A stretch of DNA of 64,000 nucleotides from Epichloe hybrida (lineage: Eukaryota > Ascomycota > Sordariomycetes > Hypocreales > Clavicipitaceae): NCBI GenBank assembly GCA_019022495.1, contig JAFEKR010000054.1, positions 1 to 64,000 on the forward strand, given 5' to 3'. Below, piece after piece: positions 1 to 12,199 of the stretch. Under the pieces are notes generated by a model. That model saw only the letters and a list, made by a program, of their open reading frames with translations, searched no databases and was not told the origin of the DNA. The first letter of the stretch is position 1. The number at the start of each line of letters is the position of its first letter. Position numbers and translations under genes: made by a program.

Positions 1-1699
1 AAATAAGGAACCTCTATAATCTAAAACTATAGATAATAGGGTGTAATAAACACCACTTAATTCTAATTTAGGTAAAGGTATAGATAATATAACTAAAGAA
101 AAAAGGGCATTATAGTAACGCTATAAGGTTATATAATCTAAGTTATATTACCTTTAGAGAAGATAAGAGGTCTTATAGATAAAGGCATAAATTAGAGAGC
201 TTAAGGCAAATCTAGGATTAGCTAGACCTTAAACTAGACCTATAATTACCCCTTAAATATTAGCTATAATTTTACTTATAGTCTATAATAATATAGTAGT
301 AATTATATAGTAAGGTAGTCTTATTAAAACGTAAATAAAATACCTATATATAAAGGGGAAATATATAAAAGCCTATAGAATTTCTTAGTAAACTTAGATA
401 TACTATTTAAATTAAATTACTATACCTTTAAGGATAATATAACTAAGGTAATGTATATAGGTAGCTGCCTAGCTAGTAATGTAAAGTAATAGTAAATGCG
501 TTATATAGCTATAAATAAGCACGTAAATTATTTATTAATTACCTAGGTAAATTTCCTAGAATAGTTAAAAACTAGAATAATAGATAGAAGTATAAGAATA
601 CTTAGAAGTAATAAGGTTATTACTAAATCTTAGGTAAAAGAATAGCTAATTATTTTAATCCTTTATATAAGCCTAGGATAAAGGTAAAAGCTAAGTTACC
701 TAAAGAAATTCCCTATATATCTAAGAATTATAATCTTTTTAAATAGCTTAAATAACACTATAAGAAAGTAAATAATTAGTTAAGAGATCTTAATAACCTA
801 AAGCTAACTATAAGGCTAAGGTAAGAAAGTAAAGGTTATAAAAAGTTTAAGCTAAAATAATAAAAAAGGTTAGGACTTTAAAAGAAAGAGATAATACTTT
901 TATTTTATATTACTTATAGATAAAGTATAGTAATAAAGTAAAAACTAAGGGAGAAGATTATCCCTAGTATACTATAAATATAAAAAGCCTAGGTATACTA
1001 TACTAACTTATTAGGCACTAGATTATTTTACTTATAAAAGTACTAAATATATAACTAAGAAGTATAGGGAAAGTAGTAATAAAGCTATATCTCCTAATAT
1101 AATACTAGTTTAATTAGTATAAACCTAGGAATATAATCTTACTATAGAATACCCTATAGATAATAGAATAAGAATATAAGTATCTTTATAATAAGATAAC
1201 TAGTAGTTAGCTATATAAGCGCTATTTAATATAAGTATATAGTCTTTAATAATTTATCTAAAATTATTATTAAAAAAGGATTAGGAGAATATAATCTAAT
1301 TAGATAGGATATTAGAGAGTGTAAGTAAAAAAGTGATTTTATATTAAGGAATTCTAAAAAAATTAGTTAAGATAAAAGATAGTATAGGATTTATAAAGGT
1401 TTACTAAGTTAGTTACTTTATTACTAATATAGGTAAAGGGATAATTCTAGGTATAGACTAGATTAAAGAGTATTTACCTATAATTATATATTAGAAGCAT
1501 AAATACTAGAGATATCTAGTAATAATAAAATATCTTTCCTTTACTTATAGTAAGTGGTAAGTATATAAAGAGAAAAAAATAGTAGTAGTTACTTTATTAT
1601 TAGGAGTAATAAAGATTAGGCTAAGTATTTTAAAAAATAAAAATTAAAAAGGAAAAGGAGAAGGCTAATTAAAGGACCTAGTAGTAATAGATATATAAA

Positions 1700-4600
1700 T
1701 AAATAGTAAAGCAGCTATATAAATCCTTAAGTATACTTATTTATAGTAAAAAAGCAAAGGTATTATAGTTATACTAATTTTAGAAAACATAAGTAATAAA
1801 GAAGCTATATTAAATTAGGATAAAAGCACTAAGTGCCTTACACTAATAATCCTAGAAAAATATAGGGAGTTTATAGATATTTTTTCTAAAGAGTTAGTAA
1901 GTAAGCTTCCTAAATTAGGAGGTTATACTTATGTAATTAAATTAGAAGAAAGGAAAACACTACCTTAGGGGCCTATATATAATTTAGCTAAAAGGGAGCT
2001 AAAGGTTCTTAGAGAGTACCTTATAAGTGCGTAGCTTAAAGGGTAAATTAGAAGATTAGTTAGCCTAGCTAAAGCCCTAATTTTATTTATTCTAAAGAAA
2101 GAAGGGAAATTAAGGCTTTATATAAATTATAGGGGCCTAAATAAGATTATAATTAAGAATAAGGCCCCTTTGCCCCTTATTACTAAAATTCTTAATTAAT
2201 TAGTAAGTATAGTTATTGTTATAGTCCTAGATTTAAAAGATATATACTACTAGCTACATATTTCCTTAGGTAATAAGTAAAAAATAGTGTTTTATTATTA
2301 ATATAGCTACTTTAAATATCTAGTAATACTATTTAGACTAGTTAATATACTAGTGACTTTTTAGGAGTATATTAATAATACTCTTAAAGGACTTATTAAT
2401 AAGACTTATATTATCTATCTAGATAATATACTAATATATAGTAGTAAGGTTAAAGATTATATAAAGTATATTAAATAAGTTTTATATAGGTTTAGAGAGG
2501 TAAATCTTTTTATTAACCTTAAGAAGTATTAATTTTTAGTTAAGGAAGTTAAATTTTTAGGCTTTAAGATATTAGAGAAAGGTATTATAATAGACTTAGT
2601 AAGAGTTAAAGTAATTATAACCTAGCTAATACTATATAGTGTTTTTAATATTTAGTTATTTCTTAGTTTTACTAGATTTTACTACTATTTTATTAAATAG
2701 TATAGTAAAGTTATTATTCTATTAATAAATTACCTTAAAGGGAATTAACTAGTGATATTTAAACTAGAACCCTATAAGATAGTAGCGTTTAAAGAGCTTT
2801 AATAAAGATTTTAGAAAGCACTAATTTTAGTGTATTTTAACTCATTTACGTATCTTAGAGTAAAGATAGATGTATCTAGACATATAATTAGGGCTATACT
2901 TATAATATTAGTACTAGGTTACTAGCACCTAGTTATGTTTATATTAAGAAAGATAACTAATACTAAATTATAATATTTAATACCTAATAGTAAATTATTA
3001 GCTATCTAAGAGGCTTTTTATATATAGAGACACTATCTTGCTTATTTAGCTTATATAATTAAAGTTATTATAGATTATTTAAACTATAAGTACCTTACTA
3101 TAAAGCCTAAGCTTACTAGTAAGTAAGTAATTACGCTTAATAAGCTTTATTCTTTTAACTTTAAGATTATATATTATATAGGAAAATTAAATCCTACTAA
3201 CTTACTTTTAAGAATACTAGATTTTATAAGTAAGGTAAGAAAAGAGAAAGTAATAACTATATAACTTCCTACCTTTTTATCTAAATTTATAGATACTAAG
3301 AGATAAGAACACTATAGTAATATTATTAATACTATAGGCTTTATAAAAACATTACTTAATGTAACTAATAGTTAGTTATAATAACGCTATAATAATACTA
3401 CTAATATCTAGGGTTTTAAAAAATTATAACTTAACTATATTCCTAAAGAACCTAATAATCTAGATAATCTTAGAAAAGTTATATTAGTAAGGTTATTTAA
3501 TACTTTTTATACTTTTATTAATAAGTAATAAGCTAGCTATAGTAATACTATTAGTACCTAGTGTATATATTATTTATTACTTAATTATTTTAATTTTCCT
3601 ATTAGACTAGCTATTACTAATAAGGATAGACTAGTATAGGTTATTACTAGTAAGTAGTAAGAGCGCCCCTTAAAAATATTACTTATCTATATTCTTATAA
3701 GACTAAAAGTATTTATTAAACTAATTACTTATAGAGATATTATAGCTAGAATCTAATCTATTTAAAGAACCTTTTCTAAGTTTAACTTTAACTTTCTAGA
3801 AAAGAGCTTAGAATTAAAACCCTTAATTTAAGTCTTATTATATAAAGTATAGTAAGGTAATAACTTTACTATAGCTTAATTAAAGTTACTTAAAAGTAAT
3901 AATCTAGCTATATTCTAAATATAGTTAATTAAACTCTCTAAGCTATTAATATTTAAGAATTATATTTTTATTTCTCTAGGTATAAGAAAAGAAATTTTAT
4001 TACTAACTTATAATAACCTTATTACTAGGCACTAAGGAGTAAGTAAAACTCTTTATTAGATTATAAACTAATATTATTAGCTAATAATAAAGAAAGATAT
4101 AAAGGTATATATTAGCACTTATATAAATTATTAGACTTTAAAACTAAGGCATTATAAACTATATAGTAAGCTAGCTATATTACTAGTACTTAATCTCCCC
4201 TTTTAAGAATTATTAATAGATTTTATTACTAGACTTTTACTAGTAAAAGATTTAAATTAAACCTATAATGTAATTTTAGTTATTATTAACTATTTTATAA
4301 AATACAGTATTTATATCCTTATTTTAATATAACTAACTAGTAATAGGCTAGTAACTATATTCTTAGAATATATTTTTAGAGACTATAAAGCCCTAGAAAG
4401 TATTATAATAAACTAAGGTTTTATATTTACTAGTGGTTTCTAAATAACTTTTTATTATTTTCTTATAATAAAGTAACTACTTAGTATTACTTTTTACCCC
4501 TAGATAAATAGTTAGATAAAATGTTTAAACTAGGTCTTAGAATATTATTTAAGGGCTTTTACTTATGCTAAATAGACTAATTCGGTAAATAACCTATTAA

Positions 4601-5260
4601 TAGCGTAATTTATATATAATATAAGTAATTATTTAACATATAGCTACACACTAGTAAAGGTATTATAAGGTTATAATCCTAGAGGTTTATAGTAAGTAAT
4701 AGTAAATATCCCTTTAGTAAATAATTAAGCTAAAAGTAGGATTTTAGTACTAAGAGAGAAGTATACTATAATTAAGTAGCTTTTAAGTAACTTATAAACT
4801 TAGTATAAAAAATATTATAACTAGAAAAGAACTCTAATAAGGTTTAAAGTTAGTAACTATATTTTATTATTAATAAAAAATATTAACCTAAGATACCTTA
4901 GTAAGAAGCTAGCTATAAAGTATCTAGGCCCTTATAAGATTAAAAAGGTAATTAGAAGTTATAGATTAGTATATTAATTAAAATTACTACCTAGGACTTA
5001 ATTATATAATATATTTAATATTACTAGTCTTAAACCTTTTAAAGAGAACTTAATTAATATAAAAAATATGCCCTTACTATAAGATACTATTAAAGATAAT
5101 AAATAAGAGTTTAAAGTTAAGAGAATTATTTTATATTACTATAATAAAAGGTATTATAAATATCTAGTTAAATAAAAAGGCTATAATACTTTAGAGAATT
5201 CTTAGGTATTAAAAAGGGATTTTATTACTAGAGAAATTATTAATAACTATAAATAATAGC
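1700..5260 (+). pseudogene. pol: gypsy pol remnant of element A (RT, RNase H, integrase, chromodomain)
   Basis: Seen in one forward reading with many TAA/TAG interruptions where Gln and Trp codons would be expected. The RT finger region lies around 2,100-2,165 ([13 protein letters not shown]), the catalytic box YLDNILIYS near 2,420, and an RNase H stretch containing LVYFNSFTYLRVKIDVS near 2,830-2,880. The integrase core lies near 4,200-4,540 with TFYPQINSQIK, which corresponds to the family FHPQTDGQTE. The chromodomain lies near 5,130-5,230 with YYKYLVK*KGYNTLENS. The replacements are the kind RIP produces (Gln to stop, Trp to stop, Asp to Asn, His to Tyr). There is no functional product. Confidence 0.8.
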
Positions 5261-7208
5261 TAAGTAATAAAGTTAATATAAGGTAATTATATTTTATAAC
5301 TTAATATACTAAAGATATTAGAAAATAAAGTTAATTTACTTAGATAACTTAAATAATCTATTATATAGCTACTAAGTACCTATCCCTTTATAATAGAGTT
5401 AGCCTCTAAAACTACTAGTCTTTTATTATTATTAGTAACTATAGAAGCTATAAAGAAAGAGGCCTTAGGAGTATATTTATTATTAAAATCCCTCTCTTTA
5501 TATATATAAACTTAAAGTATATTAAGAAGCTTAATAAAACTAATATATTTAGGTAAATTAATAGTATTTAGTATAAACTACTAGTAAGTTAGTTAAGTAT
5601 TAGCTATATATATTAAGAAAGCTTACCTTTAGGATATTTTAGGCTATAAAGTAAAGATAGTTTATAATATTAATCTAAGTCTTTAGATTTATAGTATTAC
5701 TTAGTAGCGCTATTATAGTATATTTATTATATTTTACCTTATAAGTAATATTAGTAAATATTTAAGTATAGTAAATATAACTATACTTATTAGAATTTTT
5801 ATAAACTAGGATAGTATTCTATAGCTTTTTCTTTGCTTTTATAATAGGCTAGTAATAAGTTAGTAGTAATCTAGTATCTAGAAAATAGGATTATACTTAC
5901 TTTATTTTAATAGTAATAGCTACCTTTAGGAGTAGCTTTAATAAGTTTAAATAGCCTATTATAAAGCTATATAATTTAAGCTAAAGTCTAGTAATATATT
6001 AGTAATAACTAGGTAAATTCTAGTTAAGAGAGATATACTATAATATAGTTTTTATTATTTTAGAAGTAATAAGTATATTTTATTAAATAGCCTATTAAAT
6101 ATTAGCTATAAAGAAGTAATAAGTAAGTAAAGAAGTTATACTTAAAGATTTATTATATTTAGCTAGGAAGGTTTTTTTATTAATAAGGTATCCTAGAATC
6201 TTATAAGTACTATTTTTTAGGAGAATATTTTATATTATTACTTACTAATAATAGTGTATATATAAAATCTTTTTTAAAGTTATTTTACTAGTAATAAGTT
6301 AGTAATAAAGACACTATAAGGATATTATAAACTTATAATAAGATTTTAAAAGAAGTTTACTTTAAAGTAAACTTCCTAGGAGACTTTATAGGAGATTTCT
6401 TAGTTAATAAATCTTCTTAAGGCATTAATAAAGGCAGAGTTTAAGCATAAGACTTAGATATAGTAAACTAGCTATAAGTTAGCTATAATAGACTAGATAG
6501 GGAAGTTATACTAATAAGAGTATAAACTTATAAGCTAGATAAGGGTAAGAAACTAAGATAAATAAGGATAAATAATAATAATAATTAGGGACTAAAAGAG
6601 GTTAGTAATTACTAAGTAATAGTAATAAGAGAGCTACTACTTAGCTAGTAAGGGTAACTTATAAGGTTAAGGGATATTATAAAAGAAAAAAAGAGTGTAA
6701 AAAGGGGGAAAAATTAGTCTCTTTTATATTAACCCTAGACCCCTTAAGTAATTTAATACACTATATATAGGTAATTTATAAATTATAATAATAACTATTA
6801 GCATTACTAAATATATATATACCTAATAGCTATAAGCTTATAGTAACTATAATATAAGCCCTTTAGTTAGACTATTTAAAACCCTAGTATTAAGTACCTT
6901 ATTTATTTAACTAATTATAAAAATTAACATAGGTTATCTATATTATTTTTCTAGCTATATAATAGGTAATAATATTTGTTTTACTATAGTAAAGCCATAT
7001 ATAAGCTACTATTAGAATATTACTAACTATAATAAGCAGTTATTTTTAATTAGTAATATTATTATTATTATTTCTTTTTATTTACTTATATATCTAGATA
7101 TAAGGTACCCTATCTTATTTTTCCTTATAAAGCTCTAATATAGTAACTACGCCCTAAGTAAGTAGCTTATTTTATAATTAAGGTTAATTATATATAAGGG
7201 GGGTATTA

Positions 7209-7478
7209 TATTAGGAGTATAAAGGTTAAAGATAGGATATTTATTAAAGTAAGTCTTTAGAGAACCTTTAGGCTATATAAATAATAAAGAGACTAGCTAG
7301 GTATAAGATAGCTATATGCTTATAAAGCAAGGTATTTATTAAAGACTAAGCATATTATTAGTGCTAGGTTAGAGATTAAAACCTTCACGCACCTGCCCCT
7401 AGCTAGTATCTATCTAGCAGCGACTGCGATAGTCTTAGCTATTACTTTGTTCTTAACCTTTTAGTGCAAGCCGTGACA
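7209..7478 (+). repeat. 3' LTR of element A (270 bp)
   Basis: This matches, in inverted orientation, 22,902-23,171 along its full 270 bp. It begins TATTAGGAGTA, where the other copy has TGTCAGGAGTG, and ends GTGACA, so the pre-mutation termini were TGTCA..TGACA. The last 90 bp or so (7,387-7,478) keep many C and CA/TG dinucleotides while the first two thirds are fully RIP-mutated. Confidence 0.85.
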
Positions 7479-10386
7479 CTAGCTAAATATAATAAATCTT
7501 TAAGTATAATATCTTTACTTACTTATTACTTCTTTATAGCTAATATTTAATAGGCTATTTAATAAAATATACTTATTACTTCTAAAATAATAAAAACTAT
7601 ATTATAGTATATCTCTCTTAACTAAAATTTACTTACTTATTACTAATATATTACTAGACTTTAGCTTAAATTATATAGCTTTATAATAAGCTATTTAAAC
7701 TTATTAAAGTTACTTCTAAAGGTAGCTATTACTATTAAAATAAAGTAAGTATAATCCTATTACTTAAATACTAAATTACTACTAACTTACTACTAGCTTA
7801 TTATAAAAGTAAAGAAAAAGCTATAGAATACTATCCTAGTTTATAAAAATTCTAATAAGTATAATTATATTTACTATACTTAAATATTTACTAATATTAC
7901 TTATAAGGTAAAATATAATAAATATACTATAATAGTATTACTAAGTAAAACTATAAATTTAAAGACTTAAATTAATATTTTAAACTATCTTTACTTTATA
8001 GCTTAAAATATCCTAAAGGTAAGCTTTCTTAATATATATAGCTAATACTTAATTAACTTACTAGTAGTTTATACTAAATACTATTAATTTACTTAAATAT
8101 ATTAGTTTTATTAAGCTTCTTAGTATACTTTAGGTTTATATATATAAAGAGAGAGATTCTAATAATAAAGATACTCCTAAGGCCTCTTTCTTTATAGTTC
8201 CTATAGCTATTACTAATAATAAAAGACTAGTAGTCTTAGGGACTAACTCTATTATAAAGGGATAAGTACTTAGTAGCTATATAATAGATTATTTAAGTTA
8301 TCTAAGTAAATTAACTTTATTTTCTAATATCTTTAGTATATTAACTTATAAATTATAATTACCTTATATTAACTTTACTACTTAGCTATTACTTATAGTT
8401 ATTAATGAATACTTTTTCTTTATAAGTATTATAGCTTTTTATTTAATAGATATTTATGACATTCTTTAAACTCTTATTTATTATCTTTAATAGTATCTTA
8501 TAGTAAGGATATATTTTCTATATTAATTAAGTCCCTTTTAAAAGGTTTAAGACTAGTAATATTAAATATATTATATAATTAAGTCCTAGGTAGTAATTTT
8601 AATTAATATACTAATCTATAACTTTTAATTACCTTTTTAATCTTATAAGGGCTTAAATACTTTATAGCTAGCTTCTTACTAAGGTATCTTAGGTTAATGT
8701 TTTTTATTAATAATAAAATATAGTTACTAACTTTAAACCTTATTAGAATTCTCTTTTAGTTATAATATTTTTTATACTAAGTCTATAAGTTACTTAAAAG
8801 CTACTTAATTATAGTATACTTCTTTTTTAGTGCTAAAATGTTACTTTTAGCTTAATTATTTACTAAAGGGATATTTACTACTACTTACTATAGACCTCTA
8901 GGATTATAACCTTATAATACCTTTACTAGTGTATAGCTATACGTTAAGTAATTGCTTATATTATATATAAATTACGCTATTAATAGGTTATTTACTTAAT
9001 TAGTTTATTTAGTATAAGTAAAAGCCCTTAAATAATATTCTAAGACTTAGTTTAAACATTTTATCTAACTATTTATCTAGGGGTAAAAAGTAATACTAAG
9101 TAGCTACTTTATTATAAGAAAATAATAAAAAGTTATTTAAAAACCACTAGTAAATATAAAACCTTAGTCTATTATAATACTTTCTAAGGCTTTATAGTCT
9201 TTAAAAACATATTCTAAGAATATAGTTACTAGTCTATTACTAGTTAGTTATATTAAAATAGGGATATAAAATGATATAATTCTTAAAAAAGGTAATTAGG
9301 CACTAGTAATATAGCTAGCTTACTATATAGTTTATAATGCCTTAGTTTTAAAGTCTAATAATTTATATAAGTACTAATATATCCCTTTATATTTTTCTTT
9401 ATTATTAGCTAATAATATTAGTTTATAATCTAATAAAGAGTTTTACTTACTTCTTAGTGCCTAGTAGTAAGGTTATTATAAGTTAGTAATAAAATTTCTT
9501 TTCTTATACCTAGAGAAATAAAAATATAATTCTTAAATATTAATAGCTTAGAGAGTTTAATTAACTATATCTAGGATATAGCTAGATTACTACTTTTAAG
9601 TAACTTTAATTAAGCTATAGTAAAGTTATTACCTTACTATACTTTATATAATAAGACTTAAATTAGGGGTTTTAATTCTAAGCTCTTTTCTAGAAAGTTA
9701 GAGTTAAACTTAAAAGAGGTTTTCTAAATAAATTAAATCCTAGCTATAATATCTTTATAAGTAATTAGTTTAATAAATACTTCTAGTCTTATAAGGATAT
9801 AAATAAGTGATATTTTTAAGGGGCGCCCTTATTACTTACTAGTAATAACCTATACTAGTTTATCCTTATTAAAAATAGCTAGTCTAATAGGAAAATTAAA
9901 ATAATTAAGTAATAAATAATATATATACTAGGTACTAATAGTATTACTATAGCTAGCTTATTACTTATTAATAGAAGTATAAAAAGTATTAAATAACCTT
10001 ACTAATATAACTCTTCTAAGATTATTTAGATTATTAGGTTTATGATTAAGTTAATTATAACTAATATAGTTTTAAATATAGTATTAATAATAATATTTAA
10101 ATAAAAGTGGATATAGTTGTGCTTTCCTTACCTTACTTATAAAATCTAGTTTTCTTAAAAGTAAGTTAGTAGGATTTAATTTCCTTATATAATATATAAT
10201 CTTAAAATTAAAAGAATAAAGCTTATTAAGTATAGTTACTTACTTACTAGTAAGCTTAGGCTTTATAGTAAGGTACTTATAGTTTAAATAATCTATAATA
10301 ACTTTAATTATATAAGCTAAATAAGCAAGATAGTATCTCTATATATAAAAAGCCTCTTAGATAGCTAATAATTTACTATTAGGTAT
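7479..10386 (-). mobile_element. Element B, 3' segment: reverse-oriented copy of the same gypsy family
   Basis: The reverse complement aligns with element A from about A-position 3,010 (RNase H) to about 6,173, covering integrase, chromodomain and part of the 3' non-coding region. At 7,479 the alignment stops abruptly against the LTR of element A, which shows that A interrupts B here. At 10,372-10,386 it stops again at a 15-bp sequence that recurs at 19,867-19,881, where B continues. The 3' LTR of B is not present and is expected left of the window. Around 8,400-8,475 the chromodomain region carries two small deletions relative to A. Confidence 0.8.
10372..10386. repeat. Target-site duplication of LINE C, left copy
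   Basis: The 15-bp sequence TTTACTATTAGGTAT is repeated exactly at 19,867-19,881. Both copies match one continuous stretch of element A (about 2,975-2,990, reverse complement), so the sequence was single in the original target. The length is typical of target-primed LINE insertion, not of LTR elements. Confidence 0.8.
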
Positions 10387-10468
10387 ATATTCTTTACGCT
10401 AGCTAGCTAACTATGTAGCTATTCCTAGTACTCTATCCGCTTAGTTAAGAGGGAAAACCCTTTACTAG
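10387..10468 (-). mobile_element. LINE C, 3'-terminal fragment
   Basis: This 82-bp segment lies between the left 15-bp target duplication and the ACTAG that flanks element D. By position it is the extreme 3' end of the reverse-oriented LINE whose main part lies at 17,427-19,866. I see no clear poly(A) tail. The assignment rests on the two nested sets of target duplications. Confidence 0.6.
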
Positions 10469-10627
10469 TGTTATGGACTAGCCCCTAGGCTGCATGACAT
10501 ATTAAGAGACTTAAGGAGGAGAAAGGAGGAAGGGTGAAGGCTATCCTAGTGTATATACCCCCATAAACACTACTTCTCTCTCTAACTACTATATAGATAA
10601 TACTTAGGCAAAGCCTAAGCCCTTATA
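10469..10627 (-). repeat. 3' LTR of element D (159 bp, internally deleted)
   Basis: It begins TGTTATGGACTAGCCCCTAG and ends around CCTAAGCCCTTATA. It matches 17,210-17,426 at both ends, but lacks most of a CT-rich middle block present in the other LTR, so it is about 58 bp shorter. Confidence 0.75.
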
Positions 10628-12199
10628 TATGCCCTTACTTAGGCGTGTCTAATAAGTCCCCTTTTTATAATAGTCCTATAAATTATCCTATAGGTAATTA
10701 ATCCTATTTCTTACTTATTATTATTAGGTGCGTAATATATTTACCCCGCTAGCTATTATGTAGTAATAGCAACTGCCTCACTTCTATGCCTTAGTTTTAC
10801 AGTGCGCGTAATACGTTTACCCCACTAACCTATTATTTATTATAGTCTCTAGCCTTACCCTTACTAGTTTATTAATTACCTAATATAGGTTTAAAACCAC
10901 GTATAAATATCTTACTTAGTTTCTTTTTATATCTTACCTTCCCTTATATAACACTATCCCTTTACTATTATAATTCTATTATACCTTTCCCTTTATCCTA
11001 TTAAAACCTCTTTCTTAAATAATTATTCTCCTATTAGATTATGCCTTATAATCTATCTAACTCTCCTCTACCCCTAGCTAGTCTTACTATACCTTTAGCT
11101 TATTTTATTAGTAAGTTTCTTATAGAGGGTAACTTAGATAATAATTAATATGCTACTCCCTAATTAGTCTAGCGCCCTTATAGGCTATATATAAAATAGG
11201 CCCTTACTACTAGTGTTCTAGAATGTTATTTACCTAAATCTAGAGAATTATGCCCTTTATATTAGAAGTAATACCTTTCCTATATATAGTATACTAGGCT
11301 TTTATTTACTAACCCTTATCTTTATTACGCGCTAAAGGATATTAAGGTAAAGATTACTATAGGTATATATATTATTAAACCTAGATTACAAACATAAAAT
11401 ACTAGTAAAACTCCTCCTTTGATAAACTCTGTAGTTATTATAGAGGGCGTCCCTAGCTACTAATATAGCTATAATAAATATAACTAGTCTTAAAGTCACT
11501 CCTTTTATTAGCACTAGCCCTTTAGCTAGCTATAGTATAGCCTATTCTATATAGTAAGCTATAAGTATTTTATTCTAATAGAACTAGTAAGTTATTAGCA
11601 AACTAACTATAATATATAAAGAGATATATAAGTAGTCTTTTACGCTTCTCTAAGCTTTAATGCCTTATTACTAGGATAAAATCTAGCAATATGTTTAAAT
11701 TACTAAGTTAAGTAATAAATCTCCTTCTTATTACTACTAGTAACTATTACGCCTCCCTTCTATAATAGGTTTAACTTATAATTATATTCCTAGAGTCTTA
11801 GGAGCTAGCTATCCCCTAGCTAGAAATAATACTCCTCCCCCCCTTAGTTATTCTCCTTTAACTTATTACTTACTTACTAGGTCTCCTATTATACTCTCTC
11901 CTATATATACTCCCTATACTAACCCTATTTACACTATCTAGGTCCTAGGTTATACCTAAGGTAAATAAGGTAAATAACTTATTATACTATAACTATTACC
12001 TAGTAATAATAATGCTATAGCTATAGTGGCTATAGCATAACTCTAGATAAAGGTAGCGTGCCCTTATTTATCCTCTTCTAGTGATTTAGGTAATAACTTA
12101 ATAGATAATTATCCTTATTAAGTAGTAGTAGTAAAACATAGTAATTTATTACCTTAGGTGCTTATTAGAGTCTTTATAGGTATATAAGTCTTTTAAAAT

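Larger units (their letters stand above)
1..7478 (+). mobile_element. Element A: RIP-degenerate chromodomain Ty3/gypsy LTR retrotransposon, forward copy (5' end outside window)
   Basis: Forward-strand remains read as a gypsy polyprotein once the stops made by C-to-T change are ignored. Reverse transcriptase lies around 2,050-2,600 with a YLDNILIYS box (family YLDDxxxYS). RNase H lies around 2,780-3,180, integrase around 4,020-4,700, and a chromodomain at about 5,100-5,260. The chromodomain places it among the chromoviruses. The element ends in a 270-bp LTR at 7,209-7,478, preceded by a purine run (AAGGGGGG, about 7,196) that fits a polypurine tract. Position 1 aligns with about 22,780 of the reverse copy B, so roughly 400 bp including the 5' LTR lie left of the window. 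Every frame is full of stops, so it is inactive. It appears to have inserted into the 3' part of copy B, because B resumes directly after the LTR. Confidence 0.85.
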
